From the NCBI GenBank assembly GCA_002917075.1, contig NTMA01000007.1, positions 372,001-436,000 on the forward strand: 64,000 bases of DNA. The letters run 5' to 3'. This DNA is from Hawksworthiomyces lignivorus (taxonomy: Eukaryota; Ascomycota; Sordariomycetes; Ophiostomatales; Ophiostomataceae). Below, piece after piece: positions 46,654-58,365 of this stretch. The notes under the pieces were generated by a model, which saw only the letters and a program-made list of their open reading frames with translations, did not search any database and was not told the origin of the DNA. The position numbers were made by a program, and so were the translations under genes. Within the stretch, counting starts at the first letter, position 1. Every line of letters starts with the position of its first letter.

Positions 46654-46684
<31 letters not shown>

Positions 46685-46686
46685 AG
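46631..46686. repeat. 7-bp tandem repeat cluster (GCACGAA then ACGGAGA units)
   Basis: Three GCACGAA units are followed by TACGGAG and three AACGGAG units, closing with AACGAGTAC. The block is thus bounded by sequences close to the recurrent TACGGAGTA and TACGAGTA motifs. Seen directly. Confidence 0.85.
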
Positions 46687-49127
46687 TACCTCGCGTTCTG
46701 TAAGATACTCGTGCTCCATCGACCGGGGATCGCTGCGTCATGCACTGCACCACCCAACCATTCCGAATAATGGCCTGTGAATCTGTGGTAGTGAGGCAGT
46801 GTCAAAGTGTAAGCTTAGCGTCGGAGCATTGCTGTCGGTGCCTCAGCGCATCCAGTGTACTACTCTACGTCGTAGCCCAGCCCAGCCCAGGCCGTCCGAG
46901 GATCAAGTGGCTTTGCACCCGCCGACTGACAAAAACCGAAGGTCATCAACCCTGTTCTTATTTTTCGTGCGTCCTGGCGACTGGGATGTCGACACACAAA
47001 AGGCAGCCATAAACGAGACCAAGCATACTGTATCTTACAAACGCACTGTTATTCCTGCAAGGTACAGCCGGTTAAAGCAGGCCAGCCCAGGACGATGCTC
47101 TCATTACCCCTGGTGCGTCTAAACCTGATTTTGCACTAGCGTATGGCAAGCGGGCTGCAATCCCCTGCACTAGGCTATGTGAAGGCAATCGGACACAGTC
47201 ACGAAGACACGCAGTCACGTCAGGAACGACCGTGCCCGTGCAAAATATCCATCGACCGTTCATGTGTTAGTCGAACAAAGTACGGCGTGGTTGACGGATA
47301 CTACTCCGTGCTTTGTTTTTTGCGATACACGCTGGGAAGGCCGACACACGGCATGATGCAGCATACAAGTACATACGTACTCTTGCTCTCTTGACCTTTT
47401 CGATGTACCCACCTCCTCGTTCGTCGTATATGTCGACTTGCCCATATGCGTAATACTACATTTTCCGTGCACTTAGCTCCACAAAACAGGGCATCTAGGC
47501 AAGGTGAGAAAAGTTTCCAAGGAGTTACCTCTGGTGCCGACGAACGAATACCGAGAGGCGAAAATATGGAGCGAATGATAAGAAGAGCACGTCCACAAGA
47601 GAGAAGTACGACTACACCGCACACTTGTATATACGTTCCGTACTGTGGAATACATGATGCATCCACCGAGACAGCAGCCTAGCGATCATCAGCCCTTGGA
47701 GGTGGAAACGCTGTGTTGTGCAAAAATGGCAACCAGGGATAATCGTGAGATGCGTCTCGTCCTGTCGGCCGTTTTGTTTCAAAGGTTGCTGGGAGCGTTG
47801 CGGGCCTGCTGCTATTTTCTCCTCTCTATTTTTTGTTCTCTTCGTCATGCCTTGGGAGCTTGGGTCCCTCGTGGGATAATTTCTTCTAGGTTCTTCCCCC
47901 AAGGTTAATGCTTTTGTTTTAAATGGCAAGTGTCCTATTTTTGGGTTATTCTTTTCATCTTCTGGTATGTTCTCTTCTCAATGCGTCCTTGGCTGGAGAA
48001 AGGGGAGCCAACGTAACGCCTCCCCTTGTTTCTTCTCTTTCTGCCACTCGCCGGAGTACCATCTTCCATTTTTGCTGCAGACGGGAATATCTCTATGCTT
48101 TTGCATCCATTTTTGGCACCCCCTCATTTTCTCCTCTCACTGCCTCTTTGCTCTTTTACCCCTTGTTCCCATGATCCCGATGTATTGTCCCGGAGAAACT
48201 ACGAAAGGGAGGTGTGAGTAGAAGACGGTGCCTCGATCGTCGATACGGCACACTGGCAGGTGGACATTGCTTAGTTCACTCCAAGTAGGGCACCGAAGGA
48301 GGGAAGGGAGGGAAGAACGCGGAGAAGAAGAGCCACCCTTCCGCATACGCACAAAGGTACATTAAAGGCTTACATAGAAATGCACTTACATAATGTACAG
48401 AAGCATATCTGCTATGTATGTATGAGTTACCTATTATTAGGCTTAGTACTCGTATAAGTAGTTCGCGGTGGAAGCCACCAGCGCGTTTTGAAGCCAATGA
48501 TAATCCTGAAGGCCGGTAAAGGGAGGAGCACCCGTTGCTCATCCATTCCTGCTTCATTCGCCAGATGGCTCCTGCTCTTGCCTGATTCGTTGACTGTCTC
48601 ATGCTCCAAGTTAGCTGAACAGCCAAGGCCAGCGTTCTTACAGGTTCGCGCCTTACGACGTACGTTGATTGTAGGAAGTACGAATGTGTAGTTTCTTGAA
48701 GAAAATAACGGGGAAGAGTGTGGCGATTGGAAGAACAAACGAGAAAAAAGCGACAAAATGTAGAATCAAGCACGAAGCCAAGGATCACTCTCATGCTCCA
48801 TATACGCATATGTTTGTTCCTCTTATTTTAGCGCTAGGAACGGGGTGTCAAAGGCGGCAAGTATCGTATGCAGTATCAGCGAGAAAACAGAAAGACCGTG
48901 AGACCAAAGGATCACCAGGGCGTGGCAAGCTGAGCTAGCGAGTAAAACTGCACTTGGCAGAAACGATAGTTTTCTGGCTGCTCGCTTCGACGATCTAAAG
49001 CGCTCCCTTCTTTGATCTCGCCCACTTCCATGCTCCTGAAGCCTAGTGCTTGCACTTGACGAAGATGCACGCATCGTGCGGAGTACACATTCACTGCCGG
49101 TGCTGTCCGCGGCTGGCCATCGCTCGG

Positions 49128-49130
<3 letters not shown>

Positions 49131-49162
<32 letters not shown>
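49131..49162. repeat. T32 homopolymer
   Basis: Thirty-two consecutive T residues in intergenic DNA. Confidence 0.9.
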
Positions 49163-49163
<1 letters not shown>

Positions 49164-52100
49164 ATATCTCGCCGCCTTCTACGGAGCACAGCTGCTTAGA
49201 TGCGGAACAACTGTCTCGTCACGTACAAGCACATGCCCACTGGGAATGTTTGTGTGCCATTTCATAGCCAGCTGTGCCAGCCTACCCCTGCTTTCAGCGG
49301 TACGCTGGGATCTCTTGCCCGTAGGTATGTGGTGGACGATCTCCAGTCTACAAAAATCATTGCCATCTGAGGAATAGCGCCATGCACCACGCGATGGTCA
49401 GGCGGCGTCGGCGAGGGAAAAAGGAAACGCGAAAGGGCGAGCAGGATTCACACGGCGGGAAAAAGAAAAAGGTCGAAACAGAGCACCTCGATTTCGCTCA
49501 GTCGTGGGCGCTGGGAGCGGAGAAGCCATGCCAGACACACCAGAGAGGTCATGTAACTCGTATGTTACAAGTAATACGCATTCTCACTCTCCTTCTTCTT
49601 CGAGAGCCCATTCGCCGGTCTTTTTATTTTTTTATTTTATTTTTCTTTTCAGGATGCACCGTGGTTGACACCGACAGCACCGCCACCCCCCAGTAGAGCG
49701 ACGCGCCAGGCACAAAAGGCACCAGGCAGGGAGAGCAGAAACACGAGACGAGTTAAAAACGCTTGTCGGTGGGTTCCTGCAGAAGCGCGCTATCCATCTC
49801 TTATGCAAAAACCTTAGTATGGACGCTACTACTGACCAGCTCCATCCTTTTCCCCTGGACGCATCTTCGTAAAAAGCCTAGGACAACAGGATATGCTCCG
49901 TGCAGACCCGCCTCTGCCCCAGCTGTTCATCGCCCGGCGCTGATAGATACTCTGTTCGGCCTTTGGTTTTTCTTCTGTTGTCATTACTTTATCTGGCTAG
50001 ACCCTGTTTTCTCTTCCTTGGCTGCGACGCAACAAGTGTCGCCGGTTTAAGAATCTGCCTGCAGACGACCAATATTCTCCTGCATATATATCTTTTTTTG
50101 TCCATCTTGCTCCCCTAGACGCGCATTTATGTATAGCTGCTTCTCCTCCACGCCACCAAAGCCTTCATCAGGAGGTAGGAAAAGCGTCATTCCCTTCTGC
50201 TGTTTTGCTTCTCGCTGTCCCTTGAGATGTTACTCATGCAGTATACGAGTACGAACTTTAGACGTGAGCACTAACCTGAGCGCTGTAGGTAAGGTCGCAA
50301 GGCTATTTCCCCAGCCTATTAGGCTTCTTGATCGCCATCCTTTTCGTCTCGTGCTATTACGAGTAGATACTCGTACGCTACTTTAGGCTTATAGGCTATT
50401 GGTCAGGTTTCTTCCACCTGTTTCCTACTGTTCCCCTTTCTGCTCTGGCAAGCATTACTGGTAGGTTTTTCGCAGCACGACTGTTCAAGGCTAATCCTTG
50501 CGTAAGATTGAGTGATATTCCGATTGACGAAAGATCGCCGAGCATCGTCTTAGTGGTGGGCTTCTCGATTGTCTTCTAGCCACAGAGAGGAAAAGATTTG
50601 CTCATGCTAAACCTTTCAGGCTACATACAAAACCATGTCAGGGCGACAGACCATTCCACAACTTCGACTTTTCTACATTTTTCAAGCATGAAAGGCTCAA
50701 AAAGGAGCATTCACAAGGCTCTACGGAGATTACAGAAAGTTTCTCGTCTTTGCTATGCAATAGCAACACAGTGCTAAAGAAAGAACATTGGGTTTCGCTT
50801 TTATTGCCTTTTACCTTGCATCGTGCGAACTGGCTAACAGCCAAGACAGAGAGACTCGCATACTGGCAGTTAGCTGTTGGACAGCAGGACAGGTGCGACG
50901 TCGACATGCTCCGTAAATTGTGTGCGAAGACAGCCGTTTCGATGTTTCCGCCACAAGGCAGAACAGCTTCCAACTGATAAGTGGAGCGGATATGTTGTCG
51001 CGAAAGATTCGTCTCACCTCTCTTCCCAGGGCAGGCCTGTCATTGATCAGTTCACAACTTCTGTGACAATTTCAGGCCCCAACTGAACTGGCAGGGCTTA
51101 CGTGTTTTGACATTGCAGGCGGAGGGCATCCGATCTTTCAACGGACACAGTCTTTTCTTGTTGAAAGTCGAGGAGATGCAGTATGTTTATATTTCTGAAA
51201 GGATGCGGCTTCTCATTCTGGAGCAAACCCTAATTTCCCTTTCTCGCTTTTCTGTGCGGATTCGCCCGCCTCGTCCTGCGGGCATCCTCTCACAACCAGT
51301 GCCTTTCCCTGTTTTGCTGCCATGCGTGGAGAAACCCACTGCTGGTCTGCGATGCAACTCATCCTTACATCCCCGGTCATCAATTCTGCACTCTGGCCGC
51401 CAGAAAAGCGGGCCAGCTCTGTGTGGGTGGGTATCTCCTCACGCTCCATAAGGTTTTGCTTCCCCCAATACCCGCCGCAAGAGGGAGGTGTCATGTGTTC
51501 CTTGTGCCAAAACGAGCGAATGTGGTGAAAGACTATTCTGGCAAGCCGCTCGGCTGGCGGTCTTCTCCCCGTAGTACAATGCGTGAAAAGGTGGATTTTG
51601 CCTTGCAAAGAAAGCGGTGATGGAGAGAGCCAATCACACCCCCAACCCACGAACTGAAATGCTGGAGGAAATGCAACAAGTGCGGGTATCGTATATGTCT
51701 TTGCAGGCAGACGATGCAACCTGTTTCTAAACAGGAAGAGAAGGGCACCGCCGCGGAAGTCCTCGCAGGCTGCCGTTCGCCCATCTGGTTTTGCGTGGAT
51801 AGAGTTTTGTCGCTCTTGTCTCTTTACCCTCTTTCTTTGAACCCCACGCAGCATGTCGTAAGTGATGGCAAAGTTTGCATTATATTGTCGGGATGCGGGT
51901 TCGTTTCTTGTTCTTTGCCTGTGCTCTGGGGGAGCAAGACTAGACGGATGACTTGGCATCTCAATACGTATTGGCCCGGCTTCCGTCACATCTCACTTTG
52001 CCATTTTGCGCCTGCCCCCTTCACAATCGTGTGTGTGTTGGCGAAGCGACTCTGCCATCTCCGATAATCCCACAGGGTCCATTTCTGCTGCAGGGTATCG

Positions 52101-52376
52101 TTTTGCGTATCTCACGCCCAACGGAAAGAGTTTCTTCGTCTGATCCATCCACTCTGTCTTTATTTCGTACTTCGTAAAAACTACTGGGAAACACAGCGTA
52201 ACAGTCGTGTGGTCCAACCAACGTCCGCATCCTTCAGACCGGTTTGACTTTTTCCAGTTTCTGCCCAATTCTTCAGCGTGACGCGAAGCTTAGACGGCGA
52301 GACGAGGGCCAAACAAAACAAAAGTGGACTCTGATCAGCAAGAGGAGTCAAAGAAGAATCTATATACGCACACACC

Positions 52377-54104
52377 ATGGGCGACAAGCCGGAAGCCAAA
52401 TCGCCGTCGCCTGCGGCAGAGAAGGGCAAGGGACCCGCGTCCCCCGACTCCAAGGCTGCCTCGTCTCCGCCAGCGGCTGGTTCGCCCAGCGGAGGCGACA
52501 CCAACTCACCGCCCGCCGTCGCCGAAACCGCTCTTCTGCCGCCGGAGCACTGGACGCAGCTGGGCATGGTACGTACCAGGATGCTGCCAGGTCTGTTTTT
52601 GCTGATCTCTTGCTCACATTGCGGGGCTCATGTCACCAGGTCACCATTGACGACGACGACGACGCTGATTCGGCCCTCGGCGACGACAAACTCAGCTCCA
52701 CGGCCTCCATCTCATCGTCGATTCTCAAGTACCGGACGATACAAGGTCGCACGTATCATAGTGAAATCGGCAACGCAAGTTATTGGTATGAGAAACAGCC
52801 ACCGGCTGGATTTTAGGATCAGCGCATGCTCACCTTTGTCATTGTGGCGGCGATTGACTGGCCATGCAGGGGAACAAATGACGAGCGCCACAATGAATCG
52901 CTGGACATCCTGTAAGGCATATGCACTCAGCTCCGTCACACCTCACACCTTGGCGTCACCTCGCCCTGGTAGCCCGCTGCCGTTCCGTTCTTAAAAGTTA
53001 ATGTCATTACTCTGCAGACATCACCTCTTCACCCTGGTGTTGGACGGCAAGCTCTTTGCTGCGCCACTTGAGAACCCGAAGGTATTCGCGCAAAAGCTCT
53101 TGAGAATTCTCGCAGCAGCAGCTAACTTTTTTGACAGAAAATATTAGATATCGGTACAGGCACAGGTGAGCCACGTCGTGTATAATGAATCCGACTAATT
53201 TTATTTTCTTTTTCGTTCCATGAACTGACCACATTCGATCGCCATCTTTGTAGGCATTTGGGCGATGTAAGGATTATCTTGTCCATGTATAATTTCACCA
53301 TAGAAATCTTGCTAACCTCAGATGACAGCGATGTTGCGGATTTATATCCCGAGGCCACTGTCATCGGCACAGATGTCTCCCCGATCCAGCCAAGCTGGGT
53401 GCCCCCCAATGTCAAGTTGTACGTGTTTCTTGCGCCTCAGTGAATGCAAGTGCTCTTTCAAAGTCCATTGCTCACACTCATGTTTTTTTTTCTTTTTTCA
53501 CAGTGAGATGGAAGACTGCACCCGCGACTGGACGTTTCCCCATGACGAGTTTGACTTTGTCCACATCCGCTACCTGAACGGCTGCATTCAGGACTGGAAT
53601 GAGTTCTTCCAGCAGGCATATAACGTCATAAAGCCTGGCGGCTACCTGGAGAGCTACGAAGCGTCGCCCAACGTATACTCTGATGATGACACGATGCCCG
53701 CCGGCAGCGCTATCGCCCAGTGGGGCCCCCTGTTCATCAACGGCGGCAAGCTGATCGGCCGGCCCTTCACCATTGTCGATGACGGCACGCAGCGCACGGC
53801 CATGGAGGAGGCGGGTTTCGTCGACATCGAGGAGAAGCTGGTCAAGGTCCCGGCGGGAGGCTGGCCGGCTGATCCTCGCCTCAAGGAGATCGGGCTGTAC
53901 GCCATGTACGCCGTCGAGTCCGACGTCGAGGGCTTTATTCTCTTCTTCACCAACGTGCAGCAGTGGTCCCGCGAGCAGGTGCAAGTATATATTGCCCATC
54001 TGCGCAAGGAGCTGCGGTCCCAGAAGCACCACGTGTACTACTACCAAAAGATAATATGGGGACGCAAGCCCCTGGCCCCCGCAGAAGCGCCGGCTGAAGC
54101 TTGA
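52377..54104 (+). CDS. LaeA-like SAM-dependent methyltransferase
   Basis: Eight exons (52377-52568, 52640-52785, 52869-52910, 53018-53081, 53139-53166, 53254-53266, 53329-53418, 53504-54104) sum to 1176 nt and 391 residues. Splicing restores the fungal LaeA/TAM methyltransferase pattern: [20 protein letters not shown], then [23 protein letters not shown] motif [21 protein letters not shown] (about 150-169), [35 protein letters not shown] and [11 protein letters not shown]. The N-terminal 75 residues are Pro/Ser/Ala-rich. Relatives include LaeA, a regulator of secondary metabolism, and many paralogues with unknown substrates; this one is best treated as a paralogue. The substrate is unknown, and no biosynthetic cluster is adjacent. 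Exon 6 is only 13 nt. Confidence 0.9.
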
Positions 54105-54826
54105 ACGGGAAAACGAAGGAACGGCAGCATCAAGGGTGGATATCTCTGCTATGATGGGGCGCTGGAGATGAATGAAAACCCAGGTGGGAAGAGGGCCTGG
54201 GAATGGCTAGGGTTGTGTCGTTTCGTTGGCGGCTTTCTCGTACGGGCATTGTATGCCTTCGCTTTGGAATTTTTGTTCGTTCTTTTCACTTGCTTTCTGC
54301 ACGGTTCTTCTTTTCATGAGTCGTCTTGCAAAGTTTTGTCGTTCAGCTTTCATTCCCTCCTTCCAGCTGGCCTTTTCCCAGTTGTTTTATTTTATGCCAG
54401 CCTGTTACTTCTAAGGATGTCCATTCATTTCAGCGAGTTAGCTGGCCATATGACAACTTTTTCAAGATATGCTTCTGTCTCCCAAGTCAAACAGTAAACG
54501 AAATTTATCTTTACAATGCAGTGCCTTTTCTGCGTTGCTTTATTTGGTCCCATCTCTAATAGGGGAGGGAGGATCAGCAACAGCACGATCTTGTCTCCCA
54601 TCTCATACCTTATCTTACAATCAGTACAGGCCGAATTGCCTGTAGGCTTTCTTCTCTCAATGTCCCAGGCGAACCTATATGTTTGTTACCATACGTCCCA
54701 CGGATCTTCGCGGCCGCGCGTCGTAGATTAAATCTTGAAGCCACACGCACCCCGTCCAAATAGAGGGAGCGCACACGTCAGACACCTGCGTCGAAACGCC
54801 ACCCTCTGACATCTCCTTTTCTTGTT
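54105..54826. other. convergent 3' region between methyltransferase and BTB genes
   Basis: Both genes end here. The sequence is T-rich, and I see no gene. Confidence 0.6.
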
Positions 54827-55960
54827 TCATAGTGCATTGCTGCCCCGCGCTCGCTTGCGTGCGGAGCCCTGCGAGGGCGAATGCAGCTTGTCGTCGCGCT
54901 CGCGCTTGAGCTTCTCGTCCAGGACGCGTGCTGCGGTCGGACCGGGAAGGTTAGCAGGAGTCACATTCCATAGCAAGAGAGAGAGAGAGAGGAGAGGAGA
55001 AGAGATGAAGGTGGCAAAAAGGAAGAAAAAAGAAGAAGACGCACTCAGCACGTCGTAGGCGAACTGGGGGTGCTCGAGGCACAGGGCCTGGAACTCGGCC
55101 TCGGCCTCGGCGCGCAGGGTGTGGCTGCGGGTGGCCCAGAACTTGGCGACGGGGTGGCGGACGGTGGCGTCGTCGGCGGGGGTGTTTGCGTAGACGTAGC
55201 GGGCGTAGGCGAGCTCGCCGCGGGCGGTGCTGTTGACGCAGTGGATCTTGGCGGCGGCGAGGGCGCGCAGGGCGGGCAGGGCCAGCGCCTGCGCCAGCGT
55301 GTAGACGCGCGCGTGCTTGAGCAGCTGCGCGCCCGTCTCGTCGACCGCCGGCAGGCTGGGGTCCGCCTCCAGCCGGTGCGCGTGGCCCTCGGCCCGCCGC
55401 GGGAAGTAGTCGCCCGTGTACAGAAACTCGAGGAGGCAGCCGACGGCGTCGGGGCTGTGGGCGGTTAGGTCGATCCTGCGGGGCTGAGAAAGCGGCGGAA
55501 GCGGCGGCGGCGGCGGAGGCAGCAGCGGAGAGCAGATTAGCAAAAGCTTGCTTCTTTCTTTCTCACTCTCTTTTTTTTTTGTCCCCTCTCAGCTCGCACT
55601 TACCGAGCCAGTCTGGGCAGGCATCATGATGAGCTGCTGCGCCAAGTACGGGCTCCGCTCCAGCAGCGCCTGGTGCGCCGTCAGCGTCAGAGGCGCCGCT
55701 GTCGCTGTCGCTGCCGCCTCGTCCCCCTCCTCTGCCCTGACGACCAGCTCGACGATCGGCGAGCGCAGGTAGCTCGCAAAGGGCGTGCGGGCCGGCACAG
55801 GCGCGGTGTCAGCGCTGTTGTCGTCGTCTCCCGCCGTGTCATTGGTCTGCGGCTCCCGCTCGTCTGCAGCCGCGCCGCCCGCGGCGCTCTCCTCCATCTC
55901 TACGTCGTTGATCGTCGCCTCGCCGGCAGCAGCAGTCGGATCTTGCTGGGGGTCTGCCAT
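54827..55960 (-). CDS. BTB/POZ domain protein
   Basis: Three exons (55604-55960, 55045-55483, 54827-54930) with introns of 120 and 114 nt encode 299 residues. After an acidic Ala/Glu-rich N-terminus (about 55 residues), the BTB domain runs ARTPFASYLRSPIVELVV ... LTAHQALLERSPYLAQQL, then after intron 1 RRIDLTAHSPDAVGCLLEFL and YTGDYFP. The remainder is helical (LLKHARVYTLAQALALPALR, AAAKIHC), and the C-terminus is basic (KLKRERDDKL ... RKRARG), which may be a nuclear signal. BTB domains mediate dimerisation or cullin-3 binding; many such stand-alone proteins in fungi have no known function. Intron 2 splits the codon after DVL; the spliced product reads DVLTRVLDEKLKRE. Confidence 0.88.
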
Positions 55961-56823
55961 GGCTTCAAGTGTGCGAGGGGGGAGGTTCGGGGGTTGTCGT
56001 AAGAAGCGTCAATTCAAGAGTGCGCCAGGGTCTGTGAAGCGGCGCAAAGCGATAGCCTCGACAGGAAGCCGCGGAAGTGAAGAAAGCGTCTCCCTTGCAG
56101 CCTTCCGCGCGTGCAAGAAGCAAGCAATTGCAGCAAGAAATAAAAAGAACGTAAATAGCCTTGCCAGAATAATTGAGCGAAAGAAAAGAGAACGAAAGCC
56201 CAGAAGAAAGAAACTCAAAACGAACAGAAACCCAATTGACAGAGCTTGAATGGATGAGAAGAAGCAAAGAAGCAGAAGCAATTAAAGCTTTTCCTGAAAA
56301 GTGCCCGCATATTACTCTCGAAACCCTTGGGGCCAAAGCTCCCTGAGCATATAACTTGGAGTGCGCCTTAAGGCGGGAAGCAATATTAAGTGCTGCCGCT
56401 ATGGAGTATTGCCAGGCGGCTGCCAATCGCAATCTAGCGGCCCACTAACTACCGAGGAGAAATAGCGTGGATAGACTATACTATCAGCCGTCTTACATCA
56501 TATAGCTGTAGACGTCAGTCGACTCTCTTTGAAAAGCAATTCCCGTAACATGCAATCCGCTGCGTTTGCACCAGACTGCTTGTATCTGATAAAATTAATC
56601 TTTATTTCCTTCCCTCGGGGAATCAATATGCTATTATATATATATAAGCAAACTCCAGAATCCGTCTACGTCTGCAAGGCAGGGGTAGAGACTATAGGCA
56701 AGAATATGCAGCCCAGAAAAAAACCATAGATAACCATGCTCCTAGCCAAAACGAAGAAGAGGAAGCAAGCCCAAACCCAGAAACAGCCGGCCGTTGTCTG
56801 CCGCAACGTGCGGTCGTCGCATC
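55961..56823. other. intergenic: BTB upstream region and PAP2 3' flank
   Basis: No gene seen. Purine-rich just upstream of the BTB start, then AT-rich with a TATATATATA tract at about 56635-56646. Confidence 0.6.
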
Positions 56824-58365
56824 CTATACCCGACTCTCCAGCTTTCGTCGCCGCCACCCGGTCGTGGGTTGGGGCTTCTCCAGGCGCCACGCCCAGAGCA
56901 GCCAGTCTTCGAGGGGGAAGAAGTTGAGCAGCGCGCGGTTGCAGATGAAGGCCATCAGCACGACGAGCGTCGCCACAAACGCGTCCATGAAGTAGTGGTT
57001 GGCGGTGGCGACGATGGTCAGCAGAATCCACGACGGATAGGAGATGCCGAAAAAGAGGAACAGGCACCGCGATAAGACAGACTTGTCATAGATAGACACA
57101 GTCGTCGCCGAGTCGTCGTCGTCCTCTTCGCTATCGAACAAAAAGTGCATCTTGCCACGCGAGAGATACTGCTGCACAAAGCCGGACTCATATATGAATA
57201 CGCAGCCGATGCAGAAGGCATAGCCAAAGTGCATGCTCGGCATGGCGGCCAGCTTGTTCACATAGTTTCCGCTCATCCAGACGCTCTGGGCGTCCTCGGC
57301 GTTGACCGTGTCGATAAATCCATACTCGGGCGGGAGGAACCGCGGGGGCATCGTGGGGTAGAGAAGAAAGATGAGAAAGGCCCCGAGATTGAGAAGCGTC
57401 ATCGTGCGGCGGACGGTGGCGAAGCGGCTGAATGTCGGGGCGTACCAGTAGTAGAAGGCAATGAATCTGTGGGTGGCGCTATTAGCAAATTGCTCAAAGA
57501 AGAGGAAAGAGAAAAAAAAAAAAAAAAAAAAAAAGCCCACGTACCCTACTGTGCCAGGGATGTGAATCAGAGCATAGCCGCGGTTGAGAATGGTCAGCCA
57601 GATGCCACGGAATGACTCGCCGGCGTCCGCGCCGCTCAGGAACCACTGCTGTATGCGGAACTCGGCCCAGCGCTGGTTGCCTTGGACGGAGTTAGAGCCG
57701 AAGAGCCAGGCCTCGAGCTCCAGGATGGCAACGGCGTGGCCCTGCGCGACCTCCCAGAGGCCCTTGGCGCCGCCGTACTGGACCTGCGCCATGATGGCCG
57801 TCAGGCGGTAGAAGAAGAAGGAGATGGCCCAGTAGAACATCTCGACCAGAAAGGGGAACTTGACGAGGATGCGGCTGTGGTAGTGGCGTGCGAACCGGGA
57901 GGAGTTGGGCGTGCGAACGGTCCAGATGCCAAAGAGGCGGCGAAACTTGGGCGGATGATAGCTTGGCTGCGCGCCGACAAGCGTCAGAGAGGAGGCTGCG
58001 GGAGAGAAGGCGTCAGAATCGGTGGAGGACCGCGGGGGGACCTCTCGCGGGGGGACCTCTCGCGGCGAGTCCGAGGGCGAGTCCTGGAGGTGGGAGTAGC
58101 TGTACTCCTTGCTGCCGTCGTCGACGCTTCGCCCTTTCAGGATAGAGTAGTTTCTCCGCCGTGTTGCGAACATGGCAATGAGGAGAATGCTAACGATGAG
58201 CTGGAACGAGAAAGGCAAGAGTTAGCAAAAAGCACCAATTGGAGACACCATGCGGAAAACAGCAGCTAGCAGAGATTCACGTACAACCGGCTCGACCTCG
58301 TCCGGCATCTTCCACATGTGCTCGCTACGCCATTTTGAAGGCGGCTCCGTTGCATTGGCCGCCAT
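56824..58365 (-). CDS. PAP2-superfamily integral membrane protein (PAP2_3 / inositolphosphotransferase-like)
   Basis: Three exons (58285-58365, 57545-58200, 56824-57466) with introns of 84 and 78 nt encode 459 residues. The first exon encodes only 27 residues, joined to a hydrophobic segment LIVSILLIAMF. A cytosolic Pro/Ser linker (about 45-95) contains a short duplication (REVPPREVPP). Catalytic signatures are YPTMPPRFLPPEYGFIDTV (282-300), MPSMHFGYAF (321-330) and TANHYFMDA (400-408). The last two supply the His residues of the PAP2 phosphotransfer site, as in Aur1/Ipt1-type enzymes and related phosphatases. Several further membrane helices are evident. A Ser/Asp-rich loop (about 357-372) sits between the two His motifs. 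Substrate unknown; a lipid phosphatase or phosphotransferase of the secretory membranes is likely. Confidence 0.88.
57512..57534. repeat. A23 run inside PAP2 gene intron 2
   Basis: Twenty-three A on the plus strand, that is T23 on the coding strand, serving as an extreme polypyrimidine tract inside a 78-nt intron. Confidence 0.9.

Larger units (their letters stand above)
44198..52376. other. 8.2-kb divergent gene-free region (homeobox / LaeA-like)
   Basis: Both flanking regulatory genes start at its ends and run outward. No open frame has recognisable homology; the longest, 51213-51989 on the minus strand, looks like chance. Contents include AAAGG/GAGGG-type purine tracts (44825-45075) with a G-rich run (44958-44980), motifs at 45864-45872, 47302-47310 and 49077-49085, 7-bp tandem repeats (46631-46686), a T32 run (49131-49162) and TACTCGTA motifs at 48447, 50244, 50358 and 50368. 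Confidence 0.55.

Noticed and set aside
51213..51989. 258-codon minus-strand frame in the homeobox/LaeA-like intergenic region
   Set aside because: Residue composition looks random, no domain is recognisable, and there is no intron or start context support.
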